From Candidatus Poribacteria bacterium (GTDB taxonomy: Bacteria; Poribacteria; WGA-4E; WGA-3G): a DNA stretch of 64,000 bases. This document shows, piece after piece, positions 24,917 to 33,720 of this stretch. The stretch is taken from positions 82,512 through 146,511 of the forward strand of contig JAJEDN010000118.1 in the NCBI GenBank assembly GCA_022821495.1, in the 5' to 3' direction. Under the pieces are notes generated by a model, which did not search any database, was not told where the DNA came from, and saw only the letters and a list, made by a program, of their open reading frames with translations. The translations under genes and the position numbers were made by a program. Position 1 is the stretch's first letter; every line of letters starts with the position of its first letter.

Positions 24917-25603
24917 CTATGCCCTTTCTGACTCACCGAAGACTTCTTCCGTTGAATAAGTCTTACCGCCTGCTTCAATGTCCGCCACACTTTGCTCAAG
25001 CCTCTCAAGAACCTCCGGCCGCAATTCTAATCCCTCATCGGGATCATAATGATAGTTTTCCAATGCAAGTTCCAAGAGTTCGTAAGCCACGAAAAATTCT
25101 CTGAACACAACATCTAATTCCGGGAGTGGTGCCTTCCGCTCCAACAACACAAGGAAACGTTCACGGACAGAGAAAAGTTCTAAGTTGACGAGCATCCACA
25201 ACAACTGTCGATATGCGTCTGGTGGCAGCTCCGAGATTTTCTTCTCCGGCATCGGATCGCTGTACATGTAAGCACCGGCGCGTCTGGCCATCCGTTCGTC
25301 AAGGGTTGTTCGCCGGTTGGCGAGGATGTATTCGCGATGCCGCTTGAGTTCTTTGGCGACTCGTGTGTGCGGTGCCAACCCTTCAAGGGGGTCTGCCTCA
25401 TAAGTCTCAAGAAAGCACGCGAGACTTTCATAACCACAATAAAATTCACGGAACTCCGTTTCCAGTTTTTGTTCGTTCTCAGCAGATACGGATTCGTTGA
25501 GCAACGCTTTGAGTCGCTCGCGCGCAGCGAAAATCTGATCGTTCACGAGGATATTTAGCAGCTCAAGGGCTTCAATAGGGTCCATCTCCACAATATTTTT
25601 CAT
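24917..25603 (-). CDS. Long antitoxin with an internal duplication, partner of the RelE-type toxin
   Basis: This 228-residue protein is made of two similar halves of about 100 residues: LLNILVNDQIFAARERLKAL... and LLWMLVNLELFSVRERFLVL.... Each half contains FREF(Y/F).(G/A)YE.L and a DP.EGL motif. The second half ends RPEVLERLEQSVADIEAG followed by GKTYSTEEVFG, a C-terminal pattern of toxin-binding antitoxins. The first half ends similarly (RVAKELKRHREYILANRRTT) but diverged. AAAAGATG precedes the start. It is immediately upstream of the toxin. The family is not one I recognise beyond the antitoxin-like tail. Confidence 0.72.
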   Translation of the reverse strand: MKNIVEMDPIEALELLNILVNDQIFAARERLKALLNESVSAENEQKLETEFREFYCGYESLACFLETYEADPLEGLAPHTRVAKELKRHREYILANRRTTLDERMARRAGAYMYSDPMPEKKISELPPDAYRQLLWMLVNLELFSVRERFLVLLERKAPLPELDVVFREFFVAYELLELALENYHYDPDEGLELRPEVLERLEQSVADIEAGGKTYSTEEVFGESERA

Positions 25604-25614
25604 CTTTTACTCCT

Positions 25615-26889
25615 TTAGACTATATATCGCGGGAACCCGAACCCGTCGTTTGCGACGTGGCTTCGGGCAGGAATTTGCGCGCGGGTCGGTATAATCAGAT
25701 CCATTTCAGATGTGTTTTCAATGACAGTACCATCACCAATACGCACTTCATCTCCAATCATTATTTTTCCAGGATGTTCTGCAGCGCCGCGAATAGTTCC
25801 AATAACAACTGATGAACCAATACGACAACTTCGATCAATTTCTACAAACCCATAGATCTCAGTGTTCGTGCCTATCGTGCAATAATCAGAAATCTGGACG
25901 GGTCCAAGCAGACTGGTGTCGGTGCCCGTCTCAACAAAGTCGCCGATAACAGGGTGTCGTTGCTTGACCTTGACGCTTAATCCGCCGAATGTGCTCGGAT
26001 AGATGACGCATCCGGAACCGATAATGCCGGTTTGACCGGTGGTTACGCCGCGATGCGGGTGCTCAAGGAAATTGGCATCGCCGATCTGCGTTTCGGGATG
26101 TAAATCGGCTTGATAGTAACGTCCCGCGAGTTCGGCGATGGCGCGTGGCAGTAAAGGGACAGGTACTCTCTGGAGGTCTGAACTCTCTTCGGGGGCTTCG
26201 CTGCGTGTGAGTGCATGCGCGACATCGTGGTAAAAGAGCACACGCCATCCCGGGTATGTGCTTCCGACTAACTGGAGTTGGTAGTCTAAAACGGAGGCGA
26301 GATTCAGTGTGCCCAGAAAGTCTTGGTAGGGTTCAAAGGTACGTTCCTGGATTGCGGTATCAATTTGGGATCGGAAATCAATGGCTGCGAGTTTTTCGCG
26401 TGAGATACCGGTCTGAAGCAGGTAGGCATCCCAGACCGCCGGATCTTTGAGCGAGGCGAATCGATTCCAGAGTGCTCGACTTTTAAACCGTGGGAGTTCC
26501 CAGAGCAGTGAAAAAACGGTTTTGAGCGAAGCGTCAAGTGGGGTTTCGTCTCCGACGGCTAAGAAGGATTGTGCGACCATGGCATATAACTGATCGGCTA
26601 CCTCTTCGATTGCTTCGGTGAGTTCGCGTTTTTGGTGCTCGAGGTGTGGCGCGTTATGGGAGCCTGGCGCGACACATTCTAACAAATTGCCGAGTACTGT
26701 TTCGAGGATATCGCGGTTCACGAACCCGCGCCCGGAACGTTGTGCTAACCCCTCGCGGCTCATACTATCGATCCGTAAAAAATCGAGCTCCGATTTGCTG
26801 TAGATAGGGCGGAGCCGTTCTAATGTTTGGTTCAATAGCGGTTTTTTTTGCTGTTCATACGCGGCATCAAAAAGTGTCGTCTCAGACAT
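25615..26889 (-). CDS. Serine O-acetyltransferase-like protein with long N-terminal domain
   Basis: This 424-residue protein has a C-terminal left-handed beta-helix of hexapeptide repeats. It matches serine acetyltransferase (CysE/EpsC): LHPETQIG, FLEHPHRGVTTGQTGIIGSG, CVIYPSTFGG, QRHPVIGDFVETGT and ILG-like LLGPVQI. It would acetylate L-serine with acetyl-CoA for cysteine synthesis, in the cytoplasm. The N-terminal 230 residues are mostly helical and longer than in classic CysE, so an extra role is possible. It is followed by the duplicated antitoxin gene 12 bp downstream. Its 5' leader (GAACCGAACCGCAAGGAAAA) resembles that of the aminotransferase gene at 28371. Confidence 0.8.
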   Translation of the reverse strand: MSETTLFDAAYEQQKKPLLNQTLERLRPIYSKSELDFLRIDSMSREGLAQRSGRGFVNRDILETVLGNLLECVAPGSHNAPHLEHQKRELTEAIEEVADQLYAMVAQSFLAVGDETPLDASLKTVFSLLWELPRFKSRALWNRFASLKDPAVWDAYLLQTGISREKLAAIDFRSQIDTAIQERTFEPYQDFLGTLNLASVLDYQLQLVGSTYPGWRVLFYHDVAHALTRSEAPEESSDLQRVPVPLLPRAIAELAGRYYQADLHPETQIGDANFLEHPHRGVTTGQTGIIGSGCVIYPSTFGGLSVKVKQRHPVIGDFVETGTDTSLLGPVQISDYCTIGTNTEIYGFVEIDRSCRIGSSVVIGTIRGAAEHPGKIMIGDEVRIGDGTVIENTSEMDLIIPTRAQIPARSHVANDGFGFPRYIV

Positions 26890-26911
26890 ACTTTTAATTT
26901 TCCTTGCGGTT

Positions 26912-27153
26912 CGGTTCGGTGGATTTGACCCTTAAAGTCTCATGCCGTAGATCCGCGCTCCATTTCATTACGCGCTACGGTTTGGCTTTTTTAGATAGGA
27001 CTTACGCATTTGCTCTTAAAGTCCCCTGATAATCGGTTCGGTGGATTTGACCCTTAAAGTCTCATGCCGTAGATCCGCGCTCCATTTCATTACGCGCTAC
27101 GGTTTGGCTTTTTTAGATAGGACTTGCGTATTTGCTCTTAAAGTCCCCCTGAT
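26912..27153. repeat. Tandem duplication of about 120 bp (two copies)
   Basis: The segment starting CGGTTCGGTGGATTTGACCC occurs at 26912-27030 and again from 27034 to about 27153, with few differences. Each copy contains the GGACTTACGC (or GGACTTGCGT) terminus followed by TTTGCTCTTAAAGTCCCC, so each carries part of the mobile palindrome. The 349-bp gap between the acetyltransferase and aminotransferase genes is almost entirely this repeat and element DNA. Confidence 0.85.
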
Positions 27154-27240
27154 AAGGGGGATTTAGGGGGTTAAATACGTTTGAACATTTACTTTTTATA
27201 GCCAAAATATCCGTTTTCTGCTAAATTTGCGTAAGCCCTA
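26998..27240. mobile_element. GGACTTACGCA-type element overlapping the 3' end of the aminotransferase gene
   Basis: GGACTTACGCA lies at about 26998-27008, a CCCCCTGATAAGGGGGATTT core at about 27145-27165 and TGCGTAAGCCC at about 27228-27238. The right edge lies at the stop codon of the minus-strand aminotransferase gene. Internal tandem duplication makes the left boundary ambiguous. Confidence 0.55.
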
Positions 27241-28371
27241 AGTCCCGAAAACTTCTTGTGCAGCGGTAACGCCCGCGCCGATCGGGATGTCGTACCCGAT
27301 TTCTACTAAACCGCGCTCAAACGCCGCAATAGCGACAATAACGTCGTTCTCATTCACCCAACCGAGGTGCGCAATTCGGACGATCTTTCCACTTAACTGG
27401 CTCTGACCGCCAGCATAAGTGATACCGTGTTTGTCAAGCATTAGATTGATGAACGCTTTGCCATCGACTTCTTCGGGCAAGCGAATTGAGGTTACAGTAT
27501 TCGCCGGGGATGCAGCAAAAAGGGAAAGCCCCAACGCTTTAACAGCACTACGGGTAGCAGTGGCTAAACGACTGTGCCGTGCTATGGTATTGCGGATACC
27601 CTCTTCATAGATGCGGTTCAGTGCACATTGCAGTGCCGTCAGCAGTGTCACTGCGGGTGTATACGGAACAGAACCTTCTAAGCCGCTCGTGTATGCCTTC
27701 CGGAAGTCAAAATAATATTTCGGAAGGTCAGAACGTTCAACTGCGTTCCACGCACGTTGGTTAAGTGCCACAACAGCAAGACCGGGAGGTGTCATCAACC
27801 CTTTTTGGGCACAGGAGACAATGACATCGACACCCCAATTGTCCATCTGTAAATCGTCGGCACCGAGTCCGCTGACAGCGTCAACAATCAAGAGCGTTGG
27901 ACGCGTTCGCGTCAGACGTGCTAACGCTTCGATGTCGTGTAGGACGCCGGTTGAGGTTTCACAGAGCGTTGCGAAAACGGCTTTTACATCAGGGTTTTCA
28001 GTTAAAAGCGTTTCCACCGTCTGCGGTTCAACAGCATTGCCCCACGTTACGTCGATCGGTATAACTTGGATACCGAAGGCGGTGCAGATGTCCGCCCAGC
28101 GTTCGCCAAATTTCCCGCTCCGGATCACAATCACTTTGTCTCCACGAGAGAGTAGGTTCGCGACTGCGCCTTCCATACCACCGGTTCCGGATGCTGTTAA
28201 GAAGAGTACATCGTTCTCGGTTTGGAAAACGTGTTTGAGTTTTGTGAGAATGTCTTTAATTAATGTAACAGTATCTTCGCTGCGGTGGTAGTCTATCGGC
28301 TGCGCCATCGCTAACAGTGCTTCGGATGGGATCGGTGTCGGACCGGGCGTAAACAGCCATTTCTTTTTCAT
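27238..28371 (-). CDS. Class V aminotransferase (serine-pyruvate/alanine-glyoxylate type)
   Basis: This 377-residue PLP enzyme of the alanine-glyoxylate/serine-pyruvate aminotransferase group begins WLFTPGPTPIPSEALLAM. It shows TASGTGGMEGAVANL (PLP phosphate site), VDAVSGLGAD (Asp binding the PLP ring nitrogen) and SCAQKGLMTPPGL (Schiff-base Lys). Likely substrates are serine, alanine and glyoxylate. With the acetyltransferase downstream it may form a serine/cysteine unit (inference), although repeats lie between them. AAGGAAAGTTGAAAGT precedes the ATG. The stop codon lies at the edge of a palindromic element. Confidence 0.92.
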   Translation of the reverse strand: MKKKWLFTPGPTPIPSEALLAMAQPIDYHRSEDTVTLIKDILTKLKHVFQTENDVLFLTASGTGGMEGAVANLLSRGDKVIVIRSGKFGERWADICTAFGIQVIPIDVTWGNAVEPQTVETLLTENPDVKAVFATLCETSTGVLHDIEALARLTRTRPTLLIVDAVSGLGADDLQMDNWGVDVIVSCAQKGLMTPPGLAVVALNQRAWNAVERSDLPKYYFDFRKAYTSGLEGSVPYTPAVTLLTALQCALNRIYEEGIRNTIARHSRLATATRSAVKALGLSLFAASPANTVTSIRLPEEVDGKAFINLMLDKHGITYAGGQSQLSGKIVRIAHLGWVNENDVIVAIAAFERGLVEIGYDIPIGAGVTAAQEVFGT

Positions 28372-28511
28372 ACTTTCAACTTTCCTTGCGGTTCGTTCAG
28401 GACCCAGTGTGCAAAAACGGTTCTTTCCGTATATCCAGCCCGGCGCGTTGCTTGGGCTTCCAGTTTCGATGCACTTTAGGATTTACGGGAAAAGCAGCAA
28501 TCCAGTGCTTT

Positions 28512-28594
28512 AACCCCCTAAATCCCCCTTATCAGGGGGACTTTGAGAGAGTGCCCTAACCCCCTAAATCCCCCTTATCAGGGGGACTTTGAGC
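28512..28594. repeat. Two copies of the CCCCCTTATCAGGGGG module
   Basis: Two modules reading AACCCCCTAAATCCCCCTTA then TCAGGGGGACTTTGAG are separated by AGAGTGCCCT. A degenerate AGGATTTACGG at about 28478 and GTGTAAGTCGG at about 28600 mark worn element ends. The rest of 28372-28629 shows nothing else. Confidence 0.85.
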
Positions 28595-28629
28595 GGAAGT
28601 GTGTAAGTCGGATAAAAATTGGTTGTTCA

Positions 28630-28845
28630 TTAAGCGGTGTTAACAGCTACGACTGTTTTGCCTTCAACGTTAACAACAACCCATTCTTGGTCGAGGAGTT
28701 CACACAATTCTATAATAGAGGCGCGTTGTGCTGCACTATCCATAGGGACTTCGATGGTAAGTGTCGCGAATTCTTCACGCTGCATCGCGCCCTCTTTGTC
28801 GAATTTCATGGGTGTAATCTGAATTTTTCTTAATCTTGCATCCAT
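28630..28845 (-). CDS. Small conserved-looking protein of unknown function
   Basis: This 71-residue protein begins MDARLRKIQITPMKFDKEGA and ends with a VVVNVEGKTVVAVNTA beta segment. AAGGAAAAATT precedes the ATG, the codon use resembles neighbouring genes, and it sits 24 bp from the next minus-strand gene. It has no signal peptide or membrane segment. No family is recognised; an ancestral role is not assigned. Confidence 0.55.
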   Translation of the reverse strand: MDARLRKIQITPMKFDKEGAMQREEFATLTIEVPMDSAAQRASIIELCELLDQEWVVVNVEGKTVVAVNTA

Positions 28846-28869
28846 AATTTTTCCTTTCTTGGTTTTTAA

Positions 28870-29892
28870 TTATACGTCATTTATGAACGACGCGATATCA
28901 ATACATTCGCCATTGCGGCGGGCGGATTCCCAGCCAGCCAAAACGGGTGCTAAAGAGAAGAGCCCGTCGTGGTAATCACTGCGTAATATGCTTGCATCGG
29001 CTGTCTGCACAGCACGGATAAAAGTTTTATCCTGTTCTAACCACGGATCAAACGCATCTGCATGATAAAGGACCTCGCCGTTGACCTCAATCCTATCGTA
29101 TTGATAAATTTCGAGGCATCCGCCCTCATAGAAGACCGTAAACCACGGTTCGTTTCTCGGACTGGGGCCCGATGAGACGAAGCAGAGTGTCATCGTAGCA
29201 CCGTTGTCAAAACAGTAATTGAAACTGGACGACAAAGCGGTTGCGTAGGCAGGTCTTTCACAATAGAAGGCTTGTGCGTATGTAACATTTAAGCCCGTCA
29301 TAAACCGGCTATAATCCGTCGCGTGGACACCCCAATCGAGGGCACGCCCCCCGGATTTGTCCATCTCCGCCCACCAAGTTTGCGTACCCGCATCCGTGTG
29401 AGGCGGTAATCCCCCGAAACTCTGGAACCGGATATGTACGACCTGCTTATCCGCCAAGAATCGACGTGCCTCTTGGAAGAGGGGACGATACCTTTCACGG
29501 AATCCAACGGTGCTGATAACGCCTGCCTGCTGAACAGCGTCGTCTATTCGGCGTGCGACCTGCATGGTGATCGCTTGCGGTTTCTCACTGAAGAGATGGA
29601 TACCCTTTTCCACTGCGCTCACTTCAACATCGCTCCGTACGTACGCCGGCACGATAGAGTATAACACGTCAATGGCTTCAGCGTCAAGCATTTTGTATGC
29701 ACCACCATCTTCGGTGTGATAGACGTGTGGTACCTCGAAATCGGCTGCGATTTCCTGCGCTGCTTGTAGATTACTATCACACACAGCGACAATATCAACC
29801 GCATCTGTTTGTAATAAGTTCGGAATGCGCGTCCGTTTCGCGAAGTTACCGCAACCATAGATAGCGACGCGGAGGCGTTGGTCTGTTGACAC
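28870..29892 (-). CDS. Gfo/Idh/MocA family oxidoreductase
   Basis: This 340-residue NAD(P)-binding oxidoreductase has the Rossmann start RVAIYGCGNFAKRTRIPNLL, SIVPAYVRSD and HLFSEKPQAITMQ. The C-terminal domain includes DWGVHATDYSRFM. A GTG at 29892 with GGAGAACAATTAAC upstream is chosen. An ATG 72 bp further upstream would overlap the preceding WD40 gene and lacks a good SD. Substrate unknown, probably a sugar or cyclitol. It follows the WD40 gene on the same strand at 46 bp. Confidence 0.87.
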   Translation of the reverse strand: MSTDQRLRVAIYGCGNFAKRTRIPNLLQTDAVDIVAVCDSNLQAAQEIAADFEVPHVYHTEDGGAYKMLDAEAIDVLYSIVPAYVRSDVEVSAVEKGIHLFSEKPQAITMQVARRIDDAVQQAGVISTVGFRERYRPLFQEARRFLADKQVVHIRFQSFGGLPPHTDAGTQTWWAEMDKSGGRALDWGVHATDYSRFMTGLNVTYAQAFYCERPAYATALSSSFNYCFDNGATMTLCFVSSGPSPRNEPWFTVFYEGGCLEIYQYDRIEVNGEVLYHADAFDPWLEQDKTFIRAVQTADASILRSDYHDGLFSLAPVLAGWESARRNGECIDIASFINDV

Positions 29893-29938
29893 GTTAATTG
29901 TTCTCCAAATTTTTGTTTTTTCGGCGTTTACTGTGCCG

Positions 29939-31990
29939 TTACTTGTCTCCGAGATGCGCGGCAATTAGCGTTAAATCTTGGATATTCACGATACCGTCGC
30001 CGTTCACGTCTCCCGGACTCAACCCGGTCTCCCCGAAAAGTGAGGCAACCAATACCAAGTCTTGGATATTTACGATACCGTCACCGTTGACATCTGCTTT
30101 CATCTTAGGGTCAACCGGTGAGAAGTCCCACAAGAGAATCGTGCCATCGTCACTTCCACTGGCAAGCGTGCTACCATCCGGTGAGAGCGCGAGCGTGTTA
30201 ACACTGGCGATATGCCCGGTGAGGGTCGTTTGAAGTTGTCCAGTCTGTATATCCCACAATCGGACAGTCTTATCCCCGCTGCCACTGGCAAGCGTGCTGT
30301 TATCGGGGAAGAACACCACGGATGTGACCCAAAACTCGTGCTCTGTGAGAATAACATAGAATTGTTCTGTCTGCAGATCCCACAATCGGATCGTATTATC
30401 CCGACCGCCACTGGCAAGCGTGCTACCGTCCGGACTGAAGGCGACAGACTCAATACTGCGTGTATGTCCGACCAATTCGGCTTGGCGTTCTCCGCTCACT
30501 ACATTCCACAAGTGAACTGTATTGTCCCGTCCGCCGCTGGCAAGCGTGTGACTATCGGGACTGAACGCGACAGAATAGACTTGGTCTCCGGGTTTGAGGG
30601 TCGTCTTATGTTCGCTTGTTTGAGCGTCCCATAATCGAATTGAGCTGTCCCAACTGCCGCTGGCAAGCGTTTTACCGTCTGGACTGAAAATGAGGGACTC
30701 TACGCCAAATTTATGGCTTTTGATCTGCTCCTTGGGTTGCCCAATGGACGGATCCCACAAACGAATGGCTGTATCGGGTCGCCCACCGCCGCTGACGAGT
30801 GTCTCGCCATTGGGACTGAAGGCAACGGAAAAGAGCGGTCCTTCGTGTCCAATCAGCGTCTCTCGGAGTTGTGCTGTGTGCGGATCCCACAAATGAATCG
30901 CCTTATCATCGCCGACACTCGCCAAAGTCTGTCCATCGGGTGCGAATGCAACCGCATTAATAGGAAACGTATGCCTTATGAGGGCTGCCTTGTGTTGGAA
31001 GGTCGTATAATCCCAAAATCGAATGATCTGGTCGTTCCCTGAACTCATCAGCGTCCGCCCGTCTGAACTGAAGGCAACGGACGTAACCGAGCCTGTATGC
31101 TCTGTAAAAGTCGCGGTGGGGTCCCCGGTAATTGGATCCCACAACCGAACCGTGTTATCTGAACTGCCAGTTGCGAGCATCTGTCCATCGGGACTAAACG
31201 CAACGAACTCGACACCATATTTGTGTCCTGTGAGGGTTGCCTTATACTCACTGGTATGTGGATTCCACAACCGAACTGTTCTATCTGCACTCCCACTTGC
31301 GAGTATCTGTCCATCGGGACTGAACGCGATGGACTTGACACCAGATTTGTGTCCTGTGAGGGTCCTGGTAGCGATGCGAAAATTATCTTTCACACGCCAT
31401 AAACGAACGGTGTTGTCCTTGCGTCCACCACCACTGGCAAGCATCAGTCCGTCTGGGCTGAACGCCACAGCGGTGACTGCGCCCGTATGCCCGTGCAAGG
31501 TCGTCATGTAGTTGCCTGTAATCGCACTCCACAATCGCACCGTGTTGTCTGAACTGCCACTTGCAAGGATGTCGAGTTGTGGCGTGAACGCGAGGGAAGT
31601 AACACCCAGCCGCGCGTGTCCTCTTGGTGCTGCTTTGGGTTCTCCGGTACGCGGGTTCCACAACTGAATTGTGCCGTCCCGACTCCCACTGGCAAGGGTG
31701 CCACCATCCGGAGAAAATACGACAACTGTGACCGGCGCTGAATGTCCAACGAGCAGGTCAACCTCTTGATGGGTGTCTGCATCGTAAAGCCAGACACCGA
31801 TGGAACTGGCGACTGCAATTAGGGTGCCATCCGGAGAATACTGGATGTTTCCGGTTATTGTCCCTTTACCGAGGCGAGCTTTAGCCCCTTCGGGTAGCTG
31901 CCACAGGGTATAATCTTGGGCAGAGACGTTCGCGTGCCATAACATTGAAACAAAAAGTATCGTCAAAATTAGAAAACGTGTCAACTTCAT
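29939..31990 (-). CDS. Secreted WD40-repeat protein with two dockerin-like repeats
   Basis: This 683-residue protein has a signal peptide (ILTILFVSMLWHANVSAQ) and 14 WD40 repeats, recognisable as SPDG..LASGS.D.TVRLWD units. Fourteen repeats would form two seven-bladed propellers. The C-terminal 55 residues hold two dockerin-type EF-hand repeats (DVNGDGIVNIQDL twice), which bind Ca2+ and, in cellulosomes, cohesins. The protein is likely extracellular or periplasmic and acts as an assembly scaffold. GAGGAGATACACTG precedes the ATG. Its partner is unknown, and no cohesin-like domain is seen in the window. Confidence 0.88.
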   Translation of the reverse strand: MKLTRFLILTILFVSMLWHANVSAQDYTLWQLPEGAKARLGKGTITGNIQYSPDGTLIAVASSIGVWLYDADTHQEVDLLVGHSAPVTVVVFSPDGGTLASGSRDGTIQLWNPRTGEPKAAPRGHARLGVTSLAFTPQLDILASGSSDNTVRLWSAITGNYMTTLHGHTGAVTAVAFSPDGLMLASGGGRKDNTVRLWRVKDNFRIATRTLTGHKSGVKSIAFSPDGQILASGSADRTVRLWNPHTSEYKATLTGHKYGVEFVAFSPDGQMLATGSSDNTVRLWDPITGDPTATFTEHTGSVTSVAFSSDGRTLMSSGNDQIIRFWDYTTFQHKAALIRHTFPINAVAFAPDGQTLASVGDDKAIHLWDPHTAQLRETLIGHEGPLFSVAFSPNGETLVSGGGRPDTAIRLWDPSIGQPKEQIKSHKFGVESLIFSPDGKTLASGSWDSSIRLWDAQTSEHKTTLKPGDQVYSVAFSPDSHTLASGGRDNTVHLWNVVSGERQAELVGHTRSIESVAFSPDGSTLASGGRDNTIRLWDLQTEQFYVILTEHEFWVTSVVFFPDNSTLASGSGDKTVRLWDIQTGQLQTTLTGHIASVNTLALSPDGSTLASGSDDGTILLWDFSPVDPKMKADVNGDGIVNIQDLVLVASLFGETGLSPGDVNGDGIVNIQDLTLIAAHLGDK

Positions 31991-32018
31991 CAGTGTATCT
32001 CCTCAGGACTCTGGTATT

Positions 32019-32909
32019 TCATTCCCGCCACGGTGGAACGTCCCACGTGTTAAACCATTCCCATTTCCAGAGGACCTGTTTCTCTGGCATTTCCACTTCA
32101 TATTCTATACCCGCAGTAAAAGGGAGAAGACGCGTTCTGTTTCCGACGATTTCGCGCATTGACTCAATAAACGCCATTTCATCAGTAACGTTTGGGGGCC
32201 AATGCCCGACAGGTATCGGATCAGATTTTCGGTCGGTTCGATAATGCGTCGGTATCACGAATTGCGGTTGGATCAGTTCTATCAATTCAACGAGCCGAGG
32301 TGCGAGTCCGGCACCGAGTCCGAGTTTCATGTGAATCAAGAAATCCACTCTGCCTCGGAGGTTTGCCAACGCTGGGTAGGGTTCGTGGAGGTCGCCCGTG
32401 TGAAAAATTGAGACATTCTTTTTTCTGTGTGTTATGAGATAGCCGTTTGTCGGTAAATCTGGGGTCTGGTTTTCGCCGCTTTCAACTGTCTCGACCTGAA
32501 TATCGCCAAGGTCAAGTGTGTCGGAGCCTTGAAACGCGCGCGATGTTCCTTGTTTTTCATTGAGATGCTTCGGATAGAGCACCTGTACCTTATCGGCAGG
32601 GACATGTTTGGTGATGGGTAGGTCGCGTTCAAATGCAGCATCGCCGTATTTCTCAGCGATCGGTTGTGCGGGTGTCATGCATCCGGGGTTGACGAACAGT
32701 TTCTTAAAGCGTTCACCGCGACATAACTTCCGCAAGGTTGCGGGGTGGCAGTGGTCGAAATGTTCGTGGGAGATAAAGATATAGTCGTATATCGGTTCGG
32801 CATCCGCTAAATTTTGATTGAAAAGATAGGGATCGAAGGCGATATTGATGTCGCCGAAATGGGCATCAAATGCGCCGCATCCCCACCATCTGAGAAATAT
32901 ATTTTCCAT
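32019..32909 (-). CDS. MBL-fold metal-dependent hydrolase (UlaG-like)
   Basis: This 296-residue metallo-beta-lactamase-fold enzyme has the metal motif HEHFDH at residues 48-53, further metal residues in HTGDLH and IPTHYR, and a two-metal site expected from the family. It resembles UlaG-type (lactonase) and other broad MBL hydrolases. The start ATG lacks a good SD. The 32 bp before it are a CTGATAGCCGACAGCC-type repeat, so expression is uncertain. Substrate unknown. It lies between the WD40 gene and a VapBC pair. Confidence 0.83.
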   Translation of the reverse strand: MENIFLRWWGCGAFDAHFGDINIAFDPYLFNQNLADAEPIYDYIFISHEHFDHCHPATLRKLCRGERFKKLFVNPGCMTPAQPIAEKYGDAAFERDLPITKHVPADKVQVLYPKHLNEKQGTSRAFQGSDTLDLGDIQVETVESGENQTPDLPTNGYLITHRKKNVSIFHTGDLHEPYPALANLRGRVDFLIHMKLGLGAGLAPRLVELIELIQPQFVIPTHYRTDRKSDPIPVGHWPPNVTDEMAFIESMREIVGNRTRLLPFTAGIEYEVEMPEKQVLWKWEWFNTWDVPPWRE

Positions 32910-32941
32910 TTGGCTGTCGGCTATCAGTTGTCAGTTATCAA

Positions 32942-33340
32942 TCAATAGGGTTGGCTAATTTTTAATTCTGAAATCATACGAAAATGACGTGTGTTTCTTG
33001 TGTAGAGTGTTAAATCATGTTCAATAGCTGTTGCTGCGATAAGAGCGTCTGCCATAATGAGCCCATGACTTAGGTAAAACGATTCTACGAGTTGATAAGC
33101 AATCTGTGAGGAAGTTACTGTAACTGGTAGAACAGTGCAGTCTTGAAGAAATTTCTGTGTCTGAGTCAGCTCAACTTTGTCACGACAACCGACAACTAAT
33201 TCTATTGCGGATATGATGCTAATTTGAATTCCTACTACCTGCTGTCTTAGTAAAAAGATGGTAGCATCTTCGTGTCTTTTCGTAGCATCAATAAGAATAT
33301 CAGTATCAATTACTCCGTTCGTGTAAGTCGTTCCTTCCAT
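32942..33340 (-). CDS. PIN-domain toxin, VapC type
   Basis: This PIN-domain RNase of about 132 residues has the acidic residues of the family: VIDTDILID (first Asp), ISAIELVVG (Glu) and MADALIAATAIEHDLTLYT (second Asp), then TRNTRHF. VapC toxins cleave tRNA or rRNA with Mg2+. The ATG at 33340 has GAGGG nearby; another ATG at 33364 has none. The gene overlaps the 3' end of the antitoxin gene by 31 bp, the usual coupled arrangement. Confidence 0.85.
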   Translation of the reverse strand: MEGTTYTNGVIDTDILIDATKRHEDATIFLLRQQVVGIQISIISAIELVVGCRDKVELTQTQKFLQDCTVLPVTVTSSQIAYQLVESFYLSHGLIMADALIAATAIEHDLTLYTRNTRHFRMISELKISQPY

Positions 33341-33579
33341 TTTTCCCTCTGTTTTCGGACCCATGCGACACTGTCACGCATATCCTCTCGATCTGCCCAC
33401 ATCCCAAAGAAAGGCTGGTTGGCAAAATCCTCGTTCTCTTTTGCCTCTGTATTTTGAGTGCTGTCAGTTTCAATCGGTTCTATCTGAATGCGTACTTCAG
33501 TTCCTTCAGGTAACGAGAGAGGTTTGGATAATACAACGCGCCCATTGATTACCTTACCTTCTTCTATTATTAAAGCCAT
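33310..33579 (-). CDS. VapB-like antitoxin (DUF104-type N-terminus)
   Basis: This 89-residue protein has an N-terminal beta-barrel-like segment (MALIIEEGKVINGRVVLSKP, then LSLPEGTEVRIQIEP) typical of DUF104/AF2212-like antitoxins that precede PIN toxins. The C-terminal part is charged and helical (VAWVRKQREKWKERL). It overlaps the toxin start. GGAGGGATAAA precedes the ATG. It would bind the toxin and autoregulate the operon. Confidence 0.8.
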   Translation of the reverse strand: MALIIEEGKVINGRVVLSKPLSLPEGTEVRIQIEPIETDSTQNTEAKENEDFANQPFFGMWADREDMRDSVAWVRKQREKWKERLTRTE

Positions 33580-33720
33580 TTTATCCCTCCATAACGGTTT
33601 TCAAGTATTTTCGCCACCCCTACGGGGTAGAAAGAGAAAGTTTTCCTGAAAAATCTATGTCCAAACGTCAAACATCTATTCAATAACAACTTGGGCTACT
33701 ATAACATTGGAAAACCGTGT

